Shown here piece after piece: positions 58,296 to 64,000 of a stretch of 64,000 nucleotides of DNA. This DNA is from Opitutaceae bacterium (lineage in GTDB: Bacteria; Verrucomicrobiota; Verrucomicrobiia; Opitutales; Opitutaceae), in assembly GCA_016794625.1 (NCBI GenBank), contig JAEUGY010000068.1:1-64000 (forward strand), given 5' to 3'. The position numbers were made by a program, and so were the translations under genes. Below the pieces are notes generated by a model. That model worked only from the letters and a program-made list of their open reading frames with translations, did no database searches and had not been told where the DNA came from. Position 1 is the stretch's first letter. Every line of letters starts with the position of its first letter.

Positions 58296-58754
58296 TCAGG
58301 GCGTGGGTGTGGATGGGGAGGGCGTGACCGTGCGGGTGGGACCGTTGCCGTCGCGGGTCACCACGACCTCCGCCGCACGGGTCGTGCCGCCCGGGCCGGT
58401 CACTTCAATCTGGCTGGTGCGCTGACCTTCCGACCGGGAGTGCTCGGCGTTGGCCTGCCACTGCGCCCCCGAGGCATGGGTGGCGGAGGTCGAGGTGGTC
58501 ATGGTTCCATTCGCGCGATCGAGTGTCCGGCTGCGTTCACGCGTGGAGGTGTCTCCGTCGCGCTGGGTCCGGGTGGTGGTGCGCTCCAGATGGCCCGGAG
58601 TACGTTCGATGGTGCGCTCGCGAGCGGCGCCTTGGGGGCCCGTGACGGAGCGGGAGCGGCTTCGGGCGAAGGCTTCCGCGGGGAGGAGCAGGCCTGCGGC
58701 GATGGTCAGGGCGGCGAATGAAAGACCCAGGCGGGTCGAGGAAGAGGAGGTCAT
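58296..58754 (-). CDS. Secreted low-complexity Ser/Thr/Arg-rich protein
   Basis: The protein has 152 residues from the ATG at 58754. A signal peptide (LSFAALTIAAGLLLPAEAFA) is followed by a mature chain that is almost all S, T, R, G, E and A (SRSRSVTGPQGAARERTIERTPGHLERTTTRT). It shows loose repeats of the type T-G-P-x-G near residues 38 and 120 and ends TVTPSPSTPTP. This is the style of disordered exported proteins seen in Verrucomicrobiota, with no known function. It is divergent from the lipocalin-like gene at 59.0 kb and lies after the sigma operon on the same strand, so it could be a target of that sigma factor. Confidence 0.7.
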   Translation of the reverse strand: MTSSSSTRLGLSFAALTIAAGLLLPAEAFARSRSRSVTGPQGAARERTIERTPGHLERTTTRTQRDGDTSTRERSRTLDRANGTMTTSTSATHASGAQWQANAEHSRSEGQRTSQIEVTGPGGTTRAAEVVVTRDGNGPTRTVTPSPSTPTP

Positions 58755-59012
58755 GGTGGAATCGTTGAGGGTTTGGATCTCGGTGTACGCTTCCTCCAAC
58801 GCATGAGCCGGGGTTTGGTTTCGTGGCGGATGTCAAAAAAGGAAAAGAGAGGTGCACCGACCCGCTCACTCCGTCTGAAACCAAACGGTGCGACGTGCGT
58901 TGGAGAGACCGGCGGGTGGATCCTTGGTCCTCCCTGCCGGGGTCGTCCCACGTCGGATTTCTCCGTTCGGCGGGCCGGCCTCAGTTCGACAAGAGATCAC
59001 AAAACCATTACT

Positions 59013-59486
59013 ATGAACACGATAAACATGAATGAAACGCTTTGCAGCCAGCGCGATCAGGGCAGGAAGCATTTGGCTTCGAGGGCCGACCCCCGGTGGG
59101 TGGGTCTGGGAAAGGCGCTCCGCACGTGGGGTCTGTTTTTAGCCCTCACCAGCCTGGGCTGGGCAGGCGACCCGTCGGGTCGCTGGACCTGGGAACTGAA
59201 AGGACCGCAAGGCCAGACCCTGAAGTCGGAACTTCAGTTGAGTTGGAAGGACGCAGTCCTCTCAGGCACAATCAACAACCGCGCCGGCAAAACGGCCATC
59301 CAGGAGGCGACGTTCAAGGATGATCGGGTGGTCTTCAAAGTGGTCCGGGACGTGCGCGGGCGGACGATTGTCACCCATTACGACGGACGTCTGGAGGGCG
59401 ACCGGCTGACCGGGACCGTCAAGACCGTGTTGCGGGAGGATCGCCCCCTTACCGTCGCCTGGGATGCCCGCCGGGTCGAGCCGTGA
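59013..59486 (+). CDS. Secreted lipocalin-like hypothetical protein
   Basis: The protein has 157 residues from the ATG at 59013; the open frame extends upstream but lacks a better start. After a long N-terminus comes a hydrophobic signal or anchor (ALRTWGLFLALTSLGWAGDP). The body is a small beta barrel: SGRWTWELKGPQGQTLKSELQLSW, LSGTINNRAGKTAIQEATFKDDRVVFKVVRDV and THYDGRLEGDRLTGTVK. This G-x-W-x-W start and EATFKDD..VxF run match a widespread hypothetical family of Planctomycetota and Verrucomicrobiota. Its stop overlaps the upstream GTG option of crcB. No function is known. Confidence 0.7.
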   Translation: MNTINMNETLCSQRDQGRKHLASRADPRWVGLGKALRTWGLFLALTSLGWAGDPSGRWTWELKGPQGQTLKSELQLSWKDAVLSGTINNRAGKTAIQEATFKDDRVVFKVVRDVRGRTIVTHYDGRLEGDRLTGTVKTVLREDRPLTVAWDARRVEP

Positions 59487-59548
59487 CCGCAGGGCCGGCG
59501 CCGGAACGGGATTGCGCGGCCGACGCCCCCTTCGCCACTCTCGCCGGG

Positions 59549-59956
59549 ATGGCTGGATATTCGCACTATCTCTGGGTGGCGGTCGGCAGCGCATTGGGTG
59601 GGGTGGGGCGATTCGCCCTGTCTCAGATGATGGCTCAGCGCTGGGGCGAAACGTTTCCGTGGGGAACCCTGGTCGTGAATGTCAGCGGTTCCTTCGCCAT
59701 CGGCTGTATTGCCACCCTGATCGTCTCGGAAGAACGCTTTTTCGGCACCGCGGCGGGACGCTATTTTCTGATGACCGGCGTACTCGGGGGGTACACCACC
59801 TATTCCTCCTTCAGCCTCCAGACGTTGGTCCTGGCGCGGGAAGGGGCCTGGCTCCGCGCCGCGGCCAATGCCGGAGGCACCGTGGTGCTGTGTTTTCTCG
59901 CGGTGTGGCTCGGTTACCTGCTGGCGAACTGGTTAAACGCCGCCCGGGCGGGGTGA
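59549..59956 (+). CDS. crcB: CrcB/Fluc-family fluoride channel
   Basis: The protein has 135 residues from the ATG at 59549 (MAGYSHYLWVAVGSALGGVGRF), which fits the family length; a GTG at 59483 that overlaps the previous stop as GTGA would give 157. It has four membrane helices. WGTLVVNVSGSFAIGCIATL carries the conserved Asn of the pore, and MTGVLGGYTTYSSFSLQTLVL is the family signature with its phenylalanine box. Two such subunits form a dual-topology channel that expels fluoride. No fluoride riboswitch was seen upstream. Confidence 0.92.
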   Translation: MAGYSHYLWVAVGSALGGVGRFALSQMMAQRWGETFPWGTLVVNVSGSFAIGCIATLIVSEERFFGTAAGRYFLMTGVLGGYTTYSSFSLQTLVLAREGAWLRAAANAGGTVVLCFLAVWLGYLLANWLNAARAG

Positions 59957-60012
59957 CGCGGGCTTGCTCGGCGGACGGAGCGGGGACCGCCCAGGCGCCT
60001 GGGAAAAGGAGG

Positions 60013-61842
60013 TCAGTCGTCGAAGCGCTGGCGGCTGTTGACGGAAAGGTATTCGCCGATGGCGGAAGCGAACGTGGCCCCGAATTCGGCCCGTTTCTTT
60101 TCACCCATGCCAAAGATGCCGTGCATGGCGTCTTCGTCGGCGGGATAAAGGCGGGCCATCTGGCGGAGCGTGGTGTCACCAAAGATCACATACGCCGGCA
60201 CCTTGCGTTCGTCCGCGAGCCGCTTGCGCAGGGCGCGCAGTCGGTCGAAGAGAATCTCGTCGCAGGCGATTTCGCCTTCGCGCCGCCCCGTCCGCCGCGC
60301 CTTGGGGGCGTCGAGGGGTTTGGTCAGACTGATCGACTGGCGCGAGCGCAGGACAGCCATGCCCTCCTCGGTCAGGTCCACGGTCGCAAATTCGCCGTCG
60401 CTCAGTGCGAGGTAGCCGAGCCGCATCAATTCACGGCCCACGGCGCCCCAGGCGGGTCGGCCGAGATCGCGACCGATGCCGTAGGTGGTGAGCTGATCGT
60501 GTCCCCAGCGGCGGATCTTGTCGGTGTCGGCCCCGGTCAGCACTTCGATGATGTGATTGAGGCCCACGGAGAACCGGCTGGCCTGACGCACCCGATAGAC
60601 ACAGGAGAGAAACTTTTGGGCGACGACCGTGCCGTCGTACGTTTCCCGGGGTTCGAGGCAGTTGTCGCAGGCGGCACAGGCGTCGACAGGAAAGGTTTCG
60701 CCAAAGTAGGAGAGCAGCTCGACCCGCCGGCAGCCGGAAGACTCGGCGTAATGGACCATCTGGCGCAGCTGACTGCGGGCGACCTGCTGCTCGTGCTCGT
60801 CGGCGATTTCGTCGAGAAAGTGAGTTTGTTTCGCGACGTCGCCCGCGCTGAAGAGCAGCAGACAATCGCCCGGCAATCCGTCGCGTCCCGCCCGTCCGGT
60901 TTCCTGATAATAACCCTCGATGTTTTTGGGCAGATCGTGATGCACCACCCAACGGACGTTTGGTTTGTTGATGCCCATGCCGAACGCGATGGTGGCGCAG
61001 ATGATCCGCACCTCGTCGCGCAGGAAGAGCTCCTGATTCCGGGCGCGCTCCTCCGCTTCGAGGCCGGCGTGGTAGGCGCGCGCGGCGAACCCCCGCCCGG
61101 CCAAGGCCTCGGCGACCCGCTCCGTCGCGGCGCGGGAGGCGCAGTAGACAATGCCGCTTTCGTGTTCCCGCTTGGAGAGGAAGGAGATCAGTTGTTTGAT
61201 CGGCTGGTCCTTCGGGGTGACCCGGTACGTCAGGTTGGGGCGGTTGAAACTGGCGACGAAGACCTCGGGGGAGCGCAGCCGCAGGTGATTGATGACATCG
61301 GCGCGCACCCGTTCGGTGGCGGTGGCGGTGAGCGCCATGAACGGCACCGCCGGGAGCAGGTCGCGCAGTTTGGCCACCTGCCGGTACTCCGGTCGGAAAT
61401 CGTGGCCCCACTCGGAAACGCAGTGGGCCTCGTCGACCGCGATGCAGCTCACATTCCACGTCCGGAGATTCTCCTGCCAGTTGTCCAGCATCAGACGCTC
61501 CGGGGCGACATAGAGCAGCCGCCATTGATTGCGATGCAGTCCCGCCAGTCGAGAACGCGCCTCGGCCGGAGAGAGGGTGGAGTTGAGAAAGGTCGCGGCG
61601 ACGCCGCTCGCCTGCAACTGATCGACCTGATCCTTCATCAAGGCGATTAACGGAGAAACGACCACCGTCAGGCCCGGGCGCGCCAACGCCGGCAGCTGGA
61701 AGCAAAGAGATTTGCCGCCTCCCGTCGGAAGGAGTGCGAAGACATCCCGACCCGCCAGCGAAGCCTCGATGATTTCACGCTGCAGCGGGCGGAATTGGTT
61801 GTAACCAAAGGTGGTGGCGAGAGTGGAAAGCAGTTCAGGCAC
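60013..61842 (-). CDS. recQ: ATP-dependent DNA helicase RecQ
   Basis: The protein has 609 residues from the GTG at 61842 (VPELLSTLATTFGYNQFRPLQ), chosen because it matches the usual RecQ start; the frame continues 29 codons further. The SF2 motifs are 0 (FRPLQ), Walker A LLPTGGGKS (37-45), DEAH in IAVDEAHCVSEWGHDFRPEY, motif V and the arginine finger QETGRAGRDG. The RQC zinc site has VDACAACDNCLEP, and the HRDC domain is LFDRLRALRKRLADERKVPAYVIFGDTTLRQMA near the end. It unwinds DNA 3'-5' in recombination and fork repair. It converges on crcB. Confidence 0.96.
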   Translation of the reverse strand: MPELLSTLATTFGYNQFRPLQREIIEASLAGRDVFALLPTGGGKSLCFQLPALARPGLTVVVSPLIALMKDQVDQLQASGVAATFLNSTLSPAEARSRLAGLHRNQWRLLYVAPERLMLDNWQENLRTWNVSCIAVDEAHCVSEWGHDFRPEYRQVAKLRDLLPAVPFMALTATATERVRADVINHLRLRSPEVFVASFNRPNLTYRVTPKDQPIKQLISFLSKREHESGIVYCASRAATERVAEALAGRGFAARAYHAGLEAEERARNQELFLRDEVRIICATIAFGMGINKPNVRWVVHHDLPKNIEGYYQETGRAGRDGLPGDCLLLFSAGDVAKQTHFLDEIADEHEQQVARSQLRQMVHYAESSGCRRVELLSYFGETFPVDACAACDNCLEPRETYDGTVVAQKFLSCVYRVRQASRFSVGLNHIIEVLTGADTDKIRRWGHDQLTTYGIGRDLGRPAWGAVGRELMRLGYLALSDGEFATVDLTEEGMAVLRSRQSISLTKPLDAPKARRTGRREGEIACDEILFDRLRALRKRLADERKVPAYVIFGDTTLRQMARLYPADEDAMHGIFGMGEKKRAEFGATFASAIGEYLSVNSRQRFDD

Positions 61843-61978
61843 GGAGCAAGAGGGCGCAGAGAATGCGATTCCCACCAAGGCACAAAGCAAAACGTCGTCC
61901 AGCCTGGAGACGGCCCTCTTTGGGGCCAACGACCGCCGTGCACTTGCGAAGCCTGCCGGGACCGGTTGAGTTCAAGCC

Positions 61979-62854
61979 GTGGCCAATGTCTACTTGGGAT
62001 GCCCGCTGTGGGCGCATGCTCCCTGGAAAGGGAGATTTTTCACCGCGAAAGCCTCGCGAGAGGAATTTCTGCCCCAATATGCCCGGGTGTTTGGCACAAC
62101 CGAAGGCAATGCCACCTTTTACGGGCTGCCAGCCCCCGAGACCGTGGAGCGTTGGGCGGCGGAGGCGCCGGCGGACTTTCGATTCTGTTTCAAGTTCCCC
62201 CGTGTGATCAGCCACGAGAAGGCCCTGGTGGGGGCAGAAGCGGAAACGAAGGCCTTTTTCGAGCGACTCGCACCGCTGGGCCACCGGTTGGGGCCGTTTT
62301 TCCTCCAACTCCACGAAAGTTTTGGTGCGGACCGCCTGACGGGGCTGGAACGTTATCTCGACGCGTTGCCCCAAGCGTGGACCTACGCGTTGGAAGTGCG
62401 CGCGCCCGAATTCTTCGCCGAGGGCCCGGCCGAGGCGCGCCTGGATGCCCTGTTGACGGAGCGCGGCGTCAATCGCGTGATCTTCGACACCCGTGCCTTG
62501 TTTGCGTCCTCAGCGACCGATTCCGCGACCCTCGATGCAAAACGCAAAAAACCCCGCGTGCCCGTGCGACGCGTGGCCACCGGTCGCTGTCCCTTTGTCC
62601 GCTTTGTCGGTGATCCGCACCTCGAAACGAACGACCCCCTGCTCCAGGAATGGGCGCGAACCGCGGCCCGATGGATGGCGGAAGGACGAACCCCATACCT
62701 GTTCACCCACCATCCGGACGATCACTTCGCTCCGGATCTCGCGCGGCAGTTACATCGCTGGTTGCACGAGGCCTCCCCGACGCGCGTCCCACCTCCCGCC
62801 CTCTGGCCGGTGGAGTCCGAGCGACCGCCCGCGACACAATTGCAGCTTTTCTGA
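61979..62854 (+). CDS. DUF72-family protein
   Basis: The protein has 291 residues and a GTG start. VYLGCPLWAHAPWKGRFF, EFLPQYARVFGTTEGNATFYGLPAPETVERWAAEAPADFRFCFKFPRVISH and FFLQLHESFGADRLTGLERYLDAL are conserved DUF72 (YecE-type) blocks, which form a TIM-barrel-like domain. The conserved histidines and arginines are present, but the family's reaction is not known. The gene is divergent from recQ (136 bases apart) and convergent with the AlkX-type gene. Confidence 0.9.
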   Translation: MANVYLGCPLWAHAPWKGRFFTAKASREEFLPQYARVFGTTEGNATFYGLPAPETVERWAAEAPADFRFCFKFPRVISHEKALVGAEAETKAFFERLAPLGHRLGPFFLQLHESFGADRLTGLERYLDALPQAWTYALEVRAPEFFAEGPAEARLDALLTERGVNRVIFDTRALFASSATDSATLDAKRKKPRVPVRRVATGRCPFVRFVGDPHLETNDPLLQEWARTAARWMAEGRTPYLFTHHPDDHFAPDLARQLHRWLHEASPTRVPPPALWPVESERPPATQLQLF

Positions 62855-62893
62855 GCGAGCTCGCCGGAAAGACATCGCCGTTTTGGGGCGGCG

Positions 62894-64000
62894 TTACTCC
62901 AACGAATCTTTCCCGTCCGCTTTTTTGGCAACGGATTGGGTTGGCCGGCCGACGCCCTTCAGGCCCAGAAAGTGAGCCAGCGTGCGGACTGCGGGTGTGG
63001 CCTTGACGCCTCGTCGAACGCGACAGGACATCACGATGAGGCGGTTCTTGGTGCGGTCCGCCTTGAGATCGGCGTGGCCGACGAGGTCGACATCGGCCAG
63101 GACGGGCAGTGCGTAGTAGCCGCGGACCCGTCGGTGCGCCGGCGTGTAGACCTCCCAACGGTAATGAAAATCCCACAGGGTGGAGGTGATCTTTCGATCA
63201 TAGATCAACGGATCCAGGGGCGCGAGGAGGAGCGGCGTTGGCGCATCCTTTTTGGTGTTTGGTTCCGGTGAGTCGAGCAGCGGTAGGTCTTCCTTGAGGC
63301 TATGGAGCAGAGGGGCGCCCTCGACGCGGATGGGTTGGACCAAGTCGGCGACCTGGGAGAGCTCGGTGCGTCGCAAACAGACCAAGCGATGTTGTCGGAG
63401 TCGGTTCACCGCGAGCCAGCGCTCGATTTCCGCTCCGTTGGGCCGGGGAGCCGTCAGCCACGATGCGGGCATGACGCGTTCGGGAAGGTCATAGAAGCGG
63501 CGACTGCCTTTGCGGGCGGCGATCAGGACGCGTCCGTGGAAAAACAGCTTCTGCAGCGTCGCCTTGGCCAGGCTGGCCTGTCCCCAGACTTTCCTGGCCA
63601 CACGATCATCGTCGATCGCATCGGACGAGAGCGGGCCGCGTGTTTCGATTTCTTTGAGAATGTGGTGGGACAGCTGCTTTTCCCGGGGCGTCAGCCGGCC
63701 CGACCACGCTCCCGTGCGACGGCTGCGGGCGTCCATTTCCGCATGCAAGAAGGGCCAGGCGGAGCAGGCAAACGCCACCAGGATGTGGCTGCCTGGATGG
63801 TGGTGTTCGAAGGCCGTCCGTTGCTCCGCTGAAAGGACCGTGTCGCCCCCGTGGAGGTGGCGCATGAGATCTCCTTCGCCATACCCCGCGACGCGATTGC
63901 GCAGGATCAGGTCCTGCATGCGTCCGCACACATTGATGGGGTCGATCTGGATCCAAGCCAAGTGGTCCAGGGTTGCGGCGAGCGTTGCGCGTGGTCCGTC
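62894..64000 (-). CDS. YcaQ/AlkX-family winged-helix DNA glycosylase, cut by window edge
   Basis: The frame is open to base 64000, so the N-terminus is missing and about 368 residues are visible. WIQIDPINVCGRMQDLIL contains the catalytic Q-x-D of the AlkZ/YcaQ family, which excises alkylated bases and unhooks DNA crosslinks. The repeated winged-helix units follow (HPGSHILVAFACSAWPFL, AKATLQKLFFHGRVLIAARKGSRRFYDLPERVMP), then LLAPLDPLIYDRKITSTLWDFHYRWEVYTPAHRRVRGYYALPVL, a very conserved block, and a C-terminal tail. It converges on the DUF72 gene, with a 39-base gap between stops. Confidence 0.9.
   Translation of the reverse strand, partial: DGPRATLAATLDHLAWIQIDPINVCGRMQDLILRNRVAGYGEGDLMRHLHGGDTVLSAEQRTAFEHHHPGSHILVAFACSAWPFLHAEMDARSRRTGAWSGRLTPREKQLSHHILKEIETRGPLSSDAIDDDRVARKVWGQASLAKATLQKLFFHGRVLIAARKGSRRFYDLPERVMPASWLTAPRPNGAEIERWLAVNRLRQHRLVCLRRTELSQVADLVQPIRVEGAPLLHSLKEDLPLLDSPEPNTKKDAPTPLLLAPLDPLIYDRKITSTLWDFHYRWEVYTPAHRRVRGYYALPVLADVDLVGHADLKADRTKNRLIVMSCRVRRGVKATPAVRTLAHFLGLKGVGRPTQSVAKKADGKDSLE

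Noticed and set aside
59464..61650. Rightward frame of 728 codons across crcB and recQ
   Set aside because: It is out of frame with crcB and antisense to recQ; both of those have full family motifs.
1..64000. CRISPR array, rRNA, tRNA, integrase or prophage genes
   Set aside because: I looked for regular repeats, tRNA-like cloverleaf ends and phage structural motifs and saw none. A dedicated tRNA and ncRNA scan would be needed to exclude small RNAs.

Overview
The window is high-GC, densely packed bacterial DNA. The family mix suggests a Verrucomicrobiota member of the Opitutaceae type: propeller-type carbohydrate-active proteins, spinster-like MFS transporters, a secreted lipocalin-like protein, ECF sigma operons, and short intergenic repeats of the CCACGGAT and CGCGGAGGCGCGGAGACGCG kinds. 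This placement is inferred from gene content; there is no rRNA or tRNA here to confirm it. The one clear departure from high GC is about 18.3-21.1 kb, which is visibly AT-richer.

Region 1 (1-15.8 kb) is a catabolic locus. Two secreted five-bladed-propeller proteins (the first cut by the window edge) run rightward into a hairpin. Facing them is a leftward string of nine close-packed genes: amidohydrolase, short-chain dehydrogenase, D-serine-dehydratase/D-threonine-aldolase-like PLP enzyme, two tandem paralogous MFS carriers, a single-chain amidohydrolase-aminotransferase fusion, an NHL-propeller protein, a secreted TIM-barrel-type protein and a third MFS carrier. A divergent IclR regulator sits 61 bp from the first gene, and the gap holds two overlapping dyads. 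I read this as one regulon for uptake and breakdown of an amino- or amide-bearing compound. Its substrate cannot be read from sequence.

Region 2 (15.9-23.3 kb) has a GNAT acetyltransferase, a serine beta-lactamase-like hydrolase, a HigB/HigA-type toxin-antitoxin pair with two well-formed operators, and an AT-rich patch with three unrecognised membrane or exported proteins, bracketed by inverted copies of a GC-rich palindromic repeat. It ends with a YgiQ-type radical SAM protein.

Region 3 (23.4-50.0 kb) holds a flavin disulfide reductase and then a surface-polysaccharide locus. A 20-gene leftward operon begins with asnB and contains wzm/wzt, a methyltransferase, 14 glycosyltransferases, a Wzy-like polymerase and a Wzy_C/WaaL-like protein. 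Thirteen of its 19 junctions are ATGA or TGATG overlaps. A terminator at about 27.57 kb separates it from another glycosyltransferase and the membrane initiating sugar-phosphate transferase.

Region 4 (50.3-64.0 kb) is mostly household genes: prc with a DJ-1/PfpI protein, rhomboid, ferredoxin, a TonB-dependent receptor behind a perfect dyad, an ECF-sigma operon with a CpxP/Spy-like membrane protein, a low-complexity secreted protein, a lipocalin-like protein, crcB, recQ, a DUF72 protein and a YcaQ/AlkX-type DNA glycosylase cut by the right edge. No CRISPR array, rRNA, tRNA, prophage or intact insertion sequence was seen.
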